NCBI RefSeq assembly: GCF_008831285.2
Contig: NC_045149.1
Span: 9,638,417-9,702,416 of the forward strand
Direction: 5' to 3'
Length of the DNA: 64,000 nt
From: Nymphaea colorata
Lineage: Eukaryota; Streptophyta; Magnoliopsida; Nymphaeales; Nymphaeaceae
In this document: positions 47,832 through 59,973 of the stretch, piece by piece
Numbering within the stretch: position 1 is the stretch's first letter
Layout of the letters: each line of letters begins with the position of its first letter
Notes under the pieces: generated by a model
Told to the model about the DNA's origin: nothing
What the model saw: only the letters and a program-made list of their open reading frames with translations
Databases searched by the model: none
Made by a program: the position numbers and the translations under genes

Positions 47832-48330
47832 ATGAGCCTACCTAGAGCCCGTACATCCCATGCAGGTACCTCTGCCGAAGGCGCTTTATCTTATTGTGAG
47901 GCTAACTTTTTTGTTTGTGAGTTTGATGAAGAGAACGTGGGAGTGGCTTCGGAGAAGGGTGAAAAGGCTAGGGAAGTTAACTTTTCTAGTTCCTCTTTGG
48001 CGCTTGCAGGGAAAGACGGTGATTTTCATTGTGAGGTTAACTCCTCAAGAAAGGCATGAACGGCTTCGAGCGGCTATGACATACTTTTGCATTGTGAGGA
48101 TAACCCTCAAGCGTGGAGCTGTTTGGAGTGAAGTGGAAGACGCTTTGAAAACCCTTGTGAGGTTAAGAATGTGAGATTTGAAGAAGACCTAGGTGACTCT
48201 AACCTAGGAGACCTAGACTCACTATGTCTAGGTGAGGAAGACCTAGGCAGCTCCAGCCTAGAAGAAGGTGGGCTCGGCATGTCCTCTTCCCAAATTAAGA
48301 CCTTGACTTCCCTGTTGTATGACTTTTGAT
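47832..48330 (+). pseudogene. Decayed acidic reading frame with recurring CE-x-N peptides
   Basis: One plus frame stays readable over about 165 codons with three or four stops. It contains SYCEANFFVCEFDEEN, FHCEVN, LHCEDN and PCEVKN, then a run of EEDLG/LGDLD/LGEEDLG. The DNA word TTGTGAGGxTAAC recurs at about 47894, 48029, 48091 and 48152. I do not know the family; it may be an extra ORF of a retroelement. Confidence 0.3.
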
Positions 48331-48429
48331 TCAAAGACTCGTTCCATTGCTTTGGTACCGTTTTCTTTATTTGATTTGGTTTAGATTGTGTCCCATCTCG
48401 AGACATTGTAAGAACCGGTTTGGCACGTG

Positions 48430-48437
48430 TATATAAA
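48430..48437 (+). promoter_or_regulatory. TATA box in unclassified block
   Basis: TATATAAA in CACGTGTATATAAACC, followed 25-50 bp later by ATTGATCAATGAAAAAG and a pyrimidine tract. This is the layout of an LTR promoter. A CACGTG G-box core overlaps just upstream (48424-48429). Confidence 0.4.
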
Positions 48438-51220
48438 CCAAAACCGAAACATTGATCAATGAAAAAGTTGTTTTTCTCTTTCCTCCATGTGTGGAGAGTA
48501 CCTTGGTCCTTAGGGCATGGCTCATTGAGCACTACACTGAAATACTCACCAAGCCGTGAGAATAGTAGAGATCCAAGCTTCGTTAATGGCCGCCGGCAGC
48601 CATTAACACCTTAGGTCTGCAACGAACCCGAATCAAGCATTCCTTGAGTGGTCGTTCTTGCATCTTCTTTGAACACGTATGAGGATAGAGGCGATCGATC
48701 CATAGGGCTGGCAAAGAAGTCTTGGCGTCCGTGGTTCTGACGTCTGGCATCAATCTTCTCCATCGACCACCGGCAAAACACTTCTTCAACGAGTTAAGTA
48801 CTTCCTCTTCTTGGTACTTAACCAGAAGTGCTTTGGTTACCCGTTCTAAGAAGAGCAACGAGATTGGAGCCTCAGTATCCGAGGGAAACCCTGCCAAAAT
48901 CAAGATTCCTCAATCGGTATTGCCTCGAAACGAAGATCTAGTCTTGCATGGGAAGAGAGAGATCTTGGCGCATTCGGCTGTTAAGGCAGCAGTCTAACAC
49001 CCTGATCAGTCAAAGCTTATAAGGGCTAGGTGAGGAAGAAGAGTCGTTCCCAGACATGCTAATCTGGAGTACATCTTGTGGGCTGATTTAGGAGGATAAC
49101 GAAGGGAGAAAAAGAAAGAGAAAGAGAGGTCGCGCGGAGAAGAAGAAGTTCAGATTTCTGAAGGCTTGCGGCAGAACATGATCCTGATCAGAGATCAATT
49201 TCTGGAGATCCACCAGGAGTCCTAAGACGTGCCATAGCTCGTTGGAAAGCTCTTGAAATCCTCTCTAACATACAAAATTTCAAGCAGATCGGACCATGGC
49301 AAGCCACTCAAGCCTAAGGCGACAGTTGACTGTTTCCACCGCTACCGCTCAGACTCAGTAGCCACAGAACCGACTGATAAATCGGCTGTTTCTGGTGATT
49401 CCCAGAGAGTTTTCAAGAGAGTCATACCCTTGGATTCGTAATTAAAAGTTCTACAACATATCCAAATTTCATGGAAAACGGAGTTGATTTGGCCATCGAA
49501 ACCTCGTCTGAAAATTCCTGGAACCTGTCAGCCAGATTGCCAGATTTCATGGAGTAAACCAGAATTCCAGGGAATCTTCCGACCAACTCAGGCCAACTCC
49601 GGCCAGTTCGTGGTCTTGGGTGACTATTTCCTATTCTGCCCTTGGTGTGGATTACATCTCATAATTGAATTAAATATTATTCAAGGGTACTTTTGTCCAT
49701 GTGTCTATTGCCAACCCTAGCGCCACATTTGAAAAGAAGAAGGTCCTCATGCCTGGAAAAGAAACCTTGGGGGCGCCGCACCTCCTTTCCTCATCTTCTT
49801 GGCGACATTTGTGGAGGGTCATCAGTTGCTAATTCCGAGGCGGACAGGTGGTAGCTCAAGAGGGAAGGTGCTAACCAATTGGGCAACACAATCGCGACGG
49901 AATAGGGCAGTTAGTCAAGGAGTTTGGAACGGGAGCCAAGTGTCCCATGCGCCAAGGAGGAAAGCGATTTCTTTCCTAATCCGTTCCTATTGAATCAGGA
50001 AATGTGATTCTCGGCCATTAGGAACGTTGAATCTGGACCAAATCAAGAGAGGAAAGAGTTAGGTGGTGACTTGAGGAGGGGACACGTGGAAGAGGACACC
50101 TCGCCCGCCTTAGGCGAGATCTTCTTTCCTAATTCTTCTCCAACAAACAAGGAAAGGGATTCATTCCATCGTCTAGGTGCATTGAACCTAGACCACTTTA
50201 CTGAGGCAAGGAGATTTACACGATTCTTGGGAGAATCTACCATGATCCAAGGAAGGAGATACACATCCAAATTTGGGAAGTTCACAACCTTAGCTCGGGT
50301 GAAGGAGGGGGCGACATCCGAGGAGATCTCGAGCACCAAGTTAGAAGCTGAGGCGTAGGAGAGGCACCCGACTGGAATCCGATTGACATAAATCTTCGCT
50401 GGAAAAGAGGAAGACATGCATACTTAGGCGCTTCCTAGGCCTGCTTCCCCCTATCTACTACGCTTTCTAGGGGTTACTCGATTGACCGGTGAAGTGCAAT
50501 TACACTCTTGATCTCCATTCTTTGTTGTTTTGGATTTTGATTGCTTCCTACCCCGTATCTATTATCCAATCCCTGAGGATGGACGTGGCTGGTTCGTGGG
50601 CATGGTAAAGGTCGTGTAAGGTAGAGAAGGATCTTAACCCTGAGGGAAGCCTCAACGTCTGCCGGCGCTCCGGTGATCGTATCCCCCATTCATTATAAAG
50701 ACCGGGGTTAAATTGGTCTCAGGGTGAAGGCTTTCCTCTACTAGAAGTTGATTCCTTGTTGACTTCTAAACTTTAATACTTGCTGGTTGTCCTACTTCAT
50801 ATTGATTTCAGCAACGTGAACGGTGAGGCTTCAACCACTAACCGTGGGTGTGTTGCTGCCCGAGAGAGAAGGAACTGCATCTGTTGGGTGAAATCGACGA
50901 TAGCCTCCCCCAATCGACACATTGCTTACTCTTGGGGTTGATTGGGACTCCGGTGAAGATAACCACTTCTCTCTTAAAGTTCATTCTTTGATAGAATCGT
51001 GATATTCTTGTCTCCCTTTTGGTTCTATTCAAGGAGATGCTTGCTGGCCAGTTCTTGAAGGAAGCGGAATACCGAAGAGCAACCTACTAGTTGTTGGTTT
51101 CTCATATCCAGTGAGCACGTGAAGTCCCCAAGCGATGCCTTGGGAGGTATAATTCGGTTCACCCTATAGAACCGTGGGCTGGGTGCTTTTGCTTTTAGCC
51201 GTCCTCGGACATAGTGATTG

Positions 51221-54040
51221 TGTGACGCTCGTTTTAATTTTCAGGTCAGGTCGGATCGGGTCCAGATCCAGACCCGAGCTCCACTTGTGGAAAGAAGCCC
51301 GACGCGAGGGCCCTTCTCCCTTGCCTTTCCCTATTCTCCTTCGTCGTTCTCCTGGTGGTCTCCCGTGCCAGCGCAGAGAAGAAGAAGTGGCGGCTGGTGT
51401 GGTGGTGGCAGTGACTGGACCGGTGGCGGCGACGGCGGCAGCGTGGGTAAGCTTCCTCTCTTGCCCTCGGTGTCTGCTTCTTCTCCTCCCTCCCACGCAG
51501 CCTCTCCCTCCTTCGTCAGCACCCCCTGTCGCATGATTTCTCCCTCTCCCTCTCTGCTAGAGCTCCCTCCTCGTCCCGTCTTCTCCCTTTGCCCCGTTCG
51601 ATTTCCCTCCCCTTTGCCGTCTTTCCCCTTTCTGTCTGAACCCTCCTTCCCTCACTCTCTCTTCTGTCTGTCTCTTTTGTCAGCGCCTTTCCCCTACCCT
51701 CACGTTCCCTACTTGAGCTCTTCTCCCCATTTTCTATTTGTTTTTCCATTTTTCCCCAATCGAGCACTCTTCTTTACTGATTTTATCACTGTTTGATTGG
51801 ATTCCAGTTTGGGGGACGTGTTCTTTCCCGCATAACAGTGATTAGAAGGCCTTGGTGTGGCAGCATTGAAGGATTTTAGCTGCTTGGGGACCATTTGGAC
51901 TTGTGAGGTGGCTGCCGGAAGGATTGCAGCAGCCTAGACTCTTGATTTGGGGTGAGCAAGGCGTAATTGAACCAATTGTATATTTTCCTTTGGAACATGT
52001 ATAATTATCGTTTAAGCATGCTAGAATTTAGAATTGAGGATTTGGGAGGCATGTTAGCGATTTTGCTTTTTTGGGAAAGTGTAGGATTATGATGGAGAAG
52101 CGATGATTCATGTATTTATTGATCTTTTAAGCATAATAGGTTGATTTTCGATGCAATAGGGAAACATGGTAGAGTTAGTGATGTTGTGGAGAAGCGTAGG
52201 ACCGTCTTTGGGAATGCTTGGAGCAACTTGGTCGACGTGGGTGGTATTTGTTGGTAGGAAGGCGGTGTACATGTGGGGAAGACGCCTCAACTAAAGGAAA
52301 GTTAATGACAAATGTGTTAAGGATGGATTGATCGAAGCATTGGGTGGCAATGGTAAGAAGTTGCGCAGTGGCCTATTGGAGGGCTTGTAGTTCGACACTA
52401 CCCGTCGACACCTTCGTGAGGCGATGACATGTGCCTCAATGATTTTGTTTTGTATTTGTTTGGATTGCGTAGCTAACTAGTAGAAATCTAATCTTTTGTT
52501 TATGTTTGCAGGTACACCGGGCACGTCCCGTCGACCTTGAGCTGTCAGATTTGAAGCTCGAGGCATTTTGAAGAGTTTGTGAGCGCGCCACAGGTATGGC
52601 GACATTCCAGGCAAATCCCTGTCTGGGCAAATATGTGAATGTGTGTTCCTTGGATCTTGAGATTCTAAGATTTTTGATGTGAATTGATTGATTGTTTTGT
52701 GAATGAATGTGTGCATGCATGTACATAAATTGATATATGATATGAATTGTTTTGAAAGACTTATAGTAATTGTTTTGAAAATGTTACGCATTTGCATGTG
52801 CATGCTAGAATTGATAACTGTGTAGGACATATGAGGTGGGGTATCGAGTCGAGTCTCTCCTCGACCCCAATTGTGCATTAGAGAGCATCCTAGAATGATA
52901 ACTGCATAGGACAGCTACGAGCCAATCACAGATCGAGACTACTCTCTATGGTTTGGCTAAGTTTTTGAAGATGTGATTGATATGATAAATGATGTGAATG
53001 TTTTGTTCTGTTGCATAGACATTGTTGCGGGCAATGATACAAATGATTGAATTGGAGGGTAGTTGTACCCATATTGTATGACGGCTAGCTATGACTGCTA
53101 GTGTTATGTGCAGAACTCATGTGGAGGCAATTGTAGATGTGGGTGCACTCGTGAAGTGTACCAACCTCATGAGCTAGCCAATCAGTTTGTAAATGTGTTA
53201 ATCTAATGATAATAATGAATTATTAAGAGATGAGAGGCCAATGAGATGTGGCTATGTGTTGGAAGACGTCCCGTTTTCGCTACTGGTCTCGCCTGTTCGG
53301 AGCGTAGGCGGTACAAGGCCCCAGGGTACTGTTGCATGTTGTGCTTGGAGCGTTGGCCTCCCGCCTTCCCAATCTGGGTGTCCTAGGGAAGGCTGAGTAT
53401 CTCTCCTTGGAATTCACATATCCATGGATGAGTGCTCTACCGCTGCAACGGATGAAATGGATCCATACTATTATGGGCCATCACGGGGGTTGTCTCTCGG
53501 CTGTAGGCCGCCCATGGTGTGCACGTGCCTGTGTTGCACCCACAGGAACTGTTAATTCACTAAAGTTAATGAAAATGTAATGTATATGATTGAATGTATG
53601 TGATTGAGGTGCATGTGAATCATATGAATGCTAAGGGTTTTGTATTTTCCTAGCTTGTTGCCATACTGCAAAGGCTAAGCCTTCAGTTGTTTCTTTTTTT
53701 TTGAGGTTTTAGCAGGCCCGGGGCAGCAGGTTGATCGGATGGTTTCACTCACGTCCTACTGGGGAGGTTTTGGGTTTTGTTTTCTTATGTAGTGCCGGCG
53801 CGTCTTGGTTTATTTGTATTGATGTCTTGTTTTTGTTAGACATCAATCATACAGTTTGGGGGCATTTTTTTCATACACATAAATGTGATTTTGTATGAAA
53901 CAAAATTGTTATATAAATGAAAGTTCGCCCCATTGTTTTGAATTGCTTGGCTCATCTCTTTTGAACTGTTGTGTAGTCGCACCTCGATGTTTGATGTTTA
54001 GAAAAAAAATGTTTGAGTGTCAAAAGGTCGGGGTGTGACA
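51221..54040 (+). mobile_element. Solo LTR 2, gypsy-type, with exact 5-bp TSD
   Basis: It starts TGTGACGCTCGTTTTAATTT and ends GGGGTGTGACA; 2820 bp. It is flanked by GATTG on both sides (51216-51220 and 54041-54045). Same family as 37601-40291. Proline/Arg-rich open frames near 51170-51800 are due to pyrimidine-rich and GGC-rich text in the LTR and show no domain. Confidence 0.85.
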
Positions 54041-54759
54041 GATTGGCTAGGGTCCCTCTAAAGCCATGGGCTAAGGACGTGATTCCCGGATCACTGAGCC
54101 TACCTAGGGTTAAGGGTGTGGCTTGAACGAATAGGGATTGTATGACAAGATGGTTTGGTGAATGAAATATATGTTGAGTGAGGAGAGAATTTATGTACGC
54201 TACGGTTGTGTCAAGCCTACCCAATCATTCTAGTCTTATAGTAGGTTTAAACCAGGCTTGGGGAAGACTCACTTGTACTCTCTTGACCTATCATTAAACT
54301 GGGGTGACTGTCCAGCAGAAACCCAAAATTCTGTATTAAGATTTAAACCCTATTGGCAACAACCTCCTCCTAGATCTTGGAGAGGGATCGACATCGGCAT
54401 CTTGTGTTTTCTTGGCCACACCAGGTCCGTTCCTACCAGGCCCCGATCGCCCCTCCCACTCTCTCTCTCCCTCTGTCTCTTGTTCCACGCCCAAACCCAC
54501 ATCATATCACATCAACAAAGCTGTGCTTTAGGAGGGTTTCTACTGCCGATGAGAACACAGTTGGCCAGCAACCACGAACGACCACCAATGAAGGTAAACC
54601 CATCGCTTTCTTTCTTTCAATTTCTCTCGGCTTGCCCCTTCCTCCTTCTAGTGTGTGCCCAACGGCAGAGAGATAGAAGGGCTCCAAACAGCTAGCAAGA
54701 GAAAGTTCATGTCTGTCGTAGAAGGGCTTCGACCGCCGGTGACCGCATCTCATTGTCGA
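54041..54759. other. Flank between solo LTR 2 and CACTA-like end
   Basis: 54041-54300 continues the block interrupted by solo LTR 2. 54380-54750 has overlapping open frames (145 and 99 codons, plus) of low-complexity Leu/Ser/Pro text with no known domain. Confidence 0.35.
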
Positions 54760-54968
54760 GGTTCACAAACCTAACATTGGTAAAACCTAACGTTTGTAAA
54801 AGCCCAATTTCAATGACGTCCGGCACATATCGATAACTAATTTTTATCAACGTTCAGCATCGGACGTGGGTGAATAACAACTTTCAGCGACATGTAGACT
54901 TGGATGTCGGAAGTGGTCTTTCACTGACGTCTGTTTCCCCAAGCGTTGATGAATCTATATTTCTAGTG
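54760..54968 (-). mobile_element. Possible CACTA (En/Spm) terminus
   Basis: Read on the minus strand, the segment begins CACTAGAAATATAGATTC at 54968. It continues with repeated GACGTC, CATCAACG and CAACGTT-like words in both orientations, the subterminal-repeat style of CACTA ends. The other terminus was not securely found. It lies seven bases from the first recognisable FAR1-like codons. Confidence 0.5.
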
Positions 54969-54974
54969 ATCTTA

Positions 54975-56130
54975 GAATGAATTTTTCATCAAATATGAAG
55001 AGGCTATTGGTAGACAACACATGGAGAAGGAATTGGACTTCAAGATGAATAATGGAATACAACCCACTAGTACATGTATTGAGCTCGAGTCATATTTGCG
55101 AGACACATTTACTCCTTCAATATTTAGAAAACATCTGAAAGATGAGTTTATGATTGAATAGGGTGCTCATATAGATTGAATGAACATGCAGATGGAATTA
55201 AAGAATATCAAATCAAACAAATAGAAGATGGCAGTGCAGATGAAGTATATAAAGAGTACATGATTTCACATGATGCTAGTAGTGAGCACAAGTCAAGTTG
55301 TCGATGCAAATTATGACAACATATGGACAAGGGCAGAGCCAGAAATTTTTCATGAGGCAGGATGAATTAAAGTTTCTAAATTTTGATTAGGACCGAAATA
55401 TCATTTTTCAAAATATTTATATAGAAAAATTGAAATTTTTTAAAATTTACATGTAATTTTTTTTAAAAAAAGTTGTGGGTCCAGGGCCCAAGCGAGCCCT
55501 ACCTTGCCTCTGTCCTTGCATATGGGCATTGTCTAGTGTCGTCTGCTTACAGTGCTGTATGCAGAGCACTTAAAAGAAACAACCTGCACCATATGTACTA
55601 AAGAGATAGTTGAGACAAGCAAAGAAAGGTGTTGGAAAGATAGATTCAACATCTCGTTCATTACCAGATGCGAAATCATCTTTTATAGTGAAAAGAATTT
55701 TTTTTACATGAAGACAAAAGAGTGCACCAACAAGGCATTGTCCGATGATCAATGTTATGATGACGCAGTTGATGTGCTTGAAAAGCTTATATGAAGGCTA
55801 AGAAGTGTGAATTGGTGAAAACAGTTGCAATGTAGGTTTCCAAAATGTAGAGCTCAGTAACACTTGTATATGACTGATGAAACTGTAAAAGTCAAGGGAC
55901 CAGTTAATAGTAAGGGATCTGTGTCAGGAATCGAACAGTCTAAAAGTAGTAAGGATGTGTGCCACTTACAAGAAACATGGACATGATTCTCACACATGTT
56001 TCCTATGCATGAAAGCAGCATAAGTTTGTAATTTATTGCTAAGCTTGTAATGATTACAATATTGTGAAACAAAGAAGTTGTCATTCAGGTGGAAGAATAG
56101 GTCATGTTAAGAGAAACTATCTATAGATGA
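54975..56130 (+). pseudogene. FAR1/FHY3-like (FRS) pseudogene, C-terminal part
   Basis: The plus strand reads FFIKYEEAIGRQHMEKELDF, ESYLRDTFTPSIFRKHLKDE and, in another frame, EVYKEYMISHDASSEHKSSCRC. After the MITE come VLYAEHLKETT and CWKDRF. A late CHSGGRIGHVKRN-type knuckle lies near 56080-56120. This is the order of FAR1-related proteins after their MULE domain: FxKxYEEA, SWIM zinc finger (CxC...GIxCxH), C-terminal knuckle. FAR1/FHY3 proteins are transposase-derived transcription factors in light signalling. The MULE transposase domain and N-terminal zinc finger are missing, and stops occur at about 55159 and 55315. Confidence 0.65.
55328..55518. mobile_element. 191-bp hAT-like MITE inserted in SWIM finger
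   Basis: Termini CAAGGGCAGAGCCAG and CAAGGACAGAGGCAAGG (right, reverse complement) match over CAAGGxCAGAG. Flanks CATATGGA (55320-55327) and CATATGGG (55519-55526) form an 8-bp duplication with one mismatch. Removing it rejoins the His-Met-Gly stretch of the FAR1-like SWIM finger, which confirms the insertion site. Confidence 0.8.
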
Positions 56131-56419
56131 AAACACATGCTGCTAAATTTCTGTTTAATGAATAATAGATTTTTAAGTGTATCTTATTCAGTTAAACCAT
56201 TGTCACAAAGAATGTGTACGAGTATTATATGGCGAGGCATTTCTTGGATATAATACGGCAAAGTTATATATTTGAAAATATCTCGAAAAAATCTTGGCAA
56301 AGTTTTAAAAAAATTTAAGACATTTAATAAAACCTAAAAATTATAACAAAATAAAAAATATAAAAAAACGTGTATAATGTATGTTTTTTTCATGTTTTTT
56401 TTATTTTTTGGTGTTTTTT
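56131..56419. other. AT-rich junction
   Basis: No feature seen. The copia remnant on the minus strand starts just to the right. Confidence 0.35.
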
Positions 56420-57400
56420 GAATCTACCCACAGTACCAACTAAATAGGCAATGTCTGGTCTTGACCATGTTAAGTAGATTAAACTTTCAACTAGTTGTTG
56501 TTACATAGTGACACCTTCTAGCTTGTCTCCTTCATCAATTCTAAGTTTTGCAATTATCTCAATTGGTGTTGAGATAGGTTTGCAACCGAGCATACTATAC
56601 TTACGTAGTAAGTCGTGAGCATACTAGTTTTGACTTAAAAATAATCCTTTAGATTCATAATCAATTTCCAATCCAGGGAAGTGTCACAATTCCCTCAGTT
56701 CTTTCATTTCGAATCTTACCGTGAGATGTTTACGAATAAGATAAATTTCTTCCTTGTCATCTTTAGTAACAATTAATTCATTAACATAAATTAACAAAAT
56801 AATAATCTTCATACCTCTTCTCTTGACGAAAAGACTTGAACCTGCTAAGGTGACTTGAAATCTACTAAATACCAAAAATTCAGTTATTTTCTCATACCAT
56901 GCTCTAGGTGCTTGCTTCAATTCATCTTGAGCTTTTCTTAGCTTGTAGACATAGTCTAGTTTGTCTGAAGATTTAAATTCTTGAGACTGCTCTATATAGA
57001 TTTCATGATCAAGATGTTCATGCAAGAAAGCATTCTTCACATCCATTTACCATATCATCCAAGACTTTCTTGCAGCAATAGCTAGCAAAATATGTACAGA
57101 TGTGATTTTCACAATAGGACTAAAAGTTTTTTCAAAATAAATGCTATACTGTTGTGAAAATCCTCTCATGACATGTTGAGTCTTATATCTATCGACTGAG
57201 CCATCTGCCTTTATTTTTGTTTTATAGACCCACTTACAAGTAATGGGCTTTATTCCTACAGGCTTTCATATGAGCTTTCAGGTCTCGTTATGCTCTAATG
57301 CCTTCATTTCATCTTTCATTTCAGCTTGCCATTTTCAACATCTTTTGCTTCTTCAAAAGAAACTGGTACGATCTCCTCCATGATGGCACAATCTGCATTT
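56420..57400 (-). pseudogene. Copia reverse transcriptase remnant
   Basis: The minus frame 57046-56684 reads MDVKNAFLHEHLDHEIYIEQ, ELKQAPRAWYEKI and LLIYVNELIV. The upstream part in another frame (57250-57050) has CKWVYKTKIKADGSVDRYK and FSPIVKI; downstream, DLLRKYSMLGCKP and YLTWSRPDIAYLVGTV end near 56420. The catalytic YVDD block reads YVNE, so even an in-frame product would be dead. The frame also stops within the GLEIDYES region. Confidence 0.88.
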
Positions 57401-57744
57401 GCATACTAGGGATTTGGCTTCAGTACTCTTGTTGATTCTATAAGTGCTCCTTTTGGTTCTTGTGATTGTATTTCTTCTTCTATATTTCATTGTTGAACAG
57501 GACTAACTTCTGTTTTCTATGGATCTACTGGTTCTTCTCATCTTGGGCTATGTTCAGGCGTTTAAACTTGTTTATCTGATCGTCTTGCTTATACGTCTTT
57601 CAGCTCCGGCTCTCCTTGATTTATTTCAATTTGTATTTTGTTCCCAACATCTCTCTCAAAAACTGGAGAGTGTGGAAGCGCCTTCTTCTCTTACAACCAA
57701 CAGGATGATGCTTCATCAAAGATGACATCGCGAGAAACATGAAC

Positions 57745-58122
57745 TTATCCTATGTTAAGAGTAGCACATCTCCATCCCTTCCAATATTGATCATATCCAA
57801 TAAAGGAACACATTTGTGCCTTTTTGTCACACGTAGTCCCATGCTGCTCATATAAAAAAACATAGCATGCACGACAAAATAACCTATGGAGCATTTCATA
57901 TGGAGACTTAAAACTAAACCTCGACAATAGTAGTCGATTAATTACGTGCATAGTGGTACTGACACACTCGGACCAAATTGTTGGTTGCATGTTCTTTGCA
58001 TGCATTATGCTTCGGTATGTTTCTGCTATATGACGATTCTTTCGTTTTGCAACTCCATTTTGTTGAGGCGTATAGACACATGTAAATTGCTTTCGAATAC
58101 CATGTTGCCGCTTGTATGTCAT
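57745..58122 (-). pseudogene. Copia integrase remnant
   Basis: The minus strand reads GIRKQFTCVYTPQQNGVAKR, then KNRHIAET, WSECVSTTMHVINR, SPYEMLH and CSFIGYDQYWKGWR. This is the C-terminal half of the copia integrase core. The conserved catalytic Glu of NGVAExKN is Lys here. The N-terminal half, with the catalytic Asp residues, lies decayed in 58130-58480. Confidence 0.85.
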
Positions 58123-58129
58123 AAATATG

Positions 58130-58900
58130 TTAGTTGTATATTCGCCACTGTTCTTAGTATGGAGACACTAAATTTTATACCCAAGTTGTTTTCTCATCAT
58201 CTAGTGAAATTCCTTAAACTTCTCAAGTGTTTCAGACTTTTCTTTTATGAAATAGACCCAAGTATATCTTTTAAAATCCAAAATAAATGTGATAAAATAC
58301 CACTTGCCTCCAACAGATGGATCTGGTACTTTTCTGAATACATCTGAATACATAAGCTCGAATGGTGCTTTAGCTCTATACTTTGATTCTTTGAATGACC
58401 TCCTATGCGACTTTCTTTATTGACATCCAGGGTTGGTAGGCCAATCAGCTGCTCTTTATTAGACAGTTGTTGGAGTTTGTTATGTCCAACATGAGCGAGT
58501 CTCTCATGCTAGATATTTGGAGTGTCATGCTTCCTTGCTTTTTCAATATATATTGTTTTTACTAACAAAACATATATTGACTCAACTTTTCTTCCTTCGA
58601 ATATGGGAATTTCTTGAACATTTGCTCCAATATAAACTTTCACATCTTGTGGGTCAAACAATACATAATGACCTAAAGTTGTAAGTTGTGGCATAGACAG
58701 CAAATTCTTAGTCATTCTTGGAACATGATAAATGTTTCGTAAATCCGATCTTTACCAATGTTAGCCATAACCTCTGCTTCTCCAATGTGAGTCGCTGGGA
58801 TCTTTGTGTTGTTAGGAGTAACAATAATTCGATTTTCGTTATATTATTTCATATTTACAAACTTGCTCTCATCACCAGTTATATGATTTGAGCATTCGAA
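58130..58900 (-). pseudogene. Copia protease and pre-integrase remnant
   Basis: The minus frame 58715-58509 reads MTKNLLSMPQLTTLGHYVLF, matching the NLLSVxQL block after copia protease. Decayed protease codons extend to about 58900 and integrase N-terminal codons down to 58130. Stops occur throughout. Confidence 0.75.
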
Positions 58901-58995
58901 ATCAATTATCTAATCAGTTTGATAATTGATTTTTTCTACATTTTCTTTTACAGGTTTTATGTGAGCAGAATTACATCTTTCTTGTTTAATATCTT

Positions 58996-59850
58996 TTAAC
59001 CTCCATTGAGCACAGAAATGAACTTTTTTACAGTCTCATTAGCTCCCTCATGTTGCTTACTTGTTGTGACTATATTTCCTTCATTTATTTTGACTCTAGA
59101 GTCACAAGCAAAATGGCTAAATTTTCCACATCTAAAACATTTTTTCTTTGGTCTCCACTGCTTTCTAGTTTTTCTTGTTTTCTTTTTTATATTTCTCTTT
59201 TTTTTTTTGTCAATGTTCCTACTTTGGGACCTGATGATTGGGTTACCTGGCAAACGTGATCTCTAACCCTTACTAAACAAAGCTTCCTCATTGTTTACTT
59301 TGAGTGAAAGCCCAGCCATTTGCTTCGCTAATGTTTCATGATCGATCAAAAGATTCTCTAAGTCCAACAAAATTGGTTGAACTGGCCAACCTTGAACACC
59401 AATTATTATACAACTATATTCTGGACAAAGTCAACGAACAAGAATTCTCCACATAATGGCCTCACTAATCTTAGACTCAAGGTTGATTTCAGAAATCTCT
59501 CTACTAATGTTTTTAACCTTCATAAAATACTCTACTATGAACATGTTTCCCTGAGTTAATGTAGCTAACTCATTTTCTAATAGTTGTAGGCAGACATCAT
59601 TAGCTCAAGAAAATAGCATTGCAAAAGCATCCCATGCTTCTTTAGGAGTCTTAGCATCATGTATATGCTCTAATAAATCCTTCTCAACTGATATCTTAAT
59701 TGCAAATAGAGCTTTTCTTGCTTTGATCATCCATTTCTTCTTAGCTTCATCGTCGACATGAATATTTGTGTCTGATCTCAATACTATATCTCATAATTTC
59801 TGTCCTAAACAATATGACTCCATGCAAGATTTCAAATAGTCATAGTTGCT
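58996..59850 (-). pseudogene. Copia gag with CCHC knuckle
   Basis: The minus strand from 59850 contains LNNSNYDYLKSCMESY, WMIKARKALFAIKISVEKDL, DAKTPKEAWDAF, LLENELATLTQGNM and LLDLENLLIDHETLAKQMAG. After a stop at about 59263 come a Lys/Arg-rich tract and the knuckle CFRCGKFSHFACDS near 59130. This is the gag UBN2 and zinc-knuckle layout. At least three stops or shifts are present. Confidence 0.85.
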
Positions 59851-59973
59851 ATTGTTAAGCTTTTCAATATTATTTAATGCAACTGCTAATGTCACCATAA
59901 TTTCAGAATTAATGAACCAAAATAATCTCACTATTAAGCTGGCCCTCAGGCTGATACCAATCATAGGCGAAAA

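Larger units (their letters stand above)
47738..51220 (+). other. GC-richer unclassified retroelement-like block
   Basis: Noticeably higher GC than its surroundings. It includes a decayed acidic reading frame (47832 to about 48330), a TATA box with leader at 48430, and long text of LTR/leader character. Segments after the solo LTR (54041-54300) continue it. No gag, RT or integrase motif was found, so the type is open: a long LTR, a large retrotransposon derivative (LARD-like), or a decayed gene. Confidence 0.35.

Noticed and set aside
48107-50420. Several 90-140 codon frames in the GC-richer block
   Set aside because: They overlap on both strands and show no domain; GC content alone can keep such frames open.
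37601-54040. One 16-kb gypsy element bounded by the two related LTRs
   Set aside because: Each LTR has its own 5-bp duplication, and the DNA between holds fragments of other elements rather than a matching pol.
54258-54753. Candidate gene with frames of 145 and 99 codons
   Set aside because: Low-complexity Leu/Ser/Pro text, all frames similar, no domain or splice pattern.
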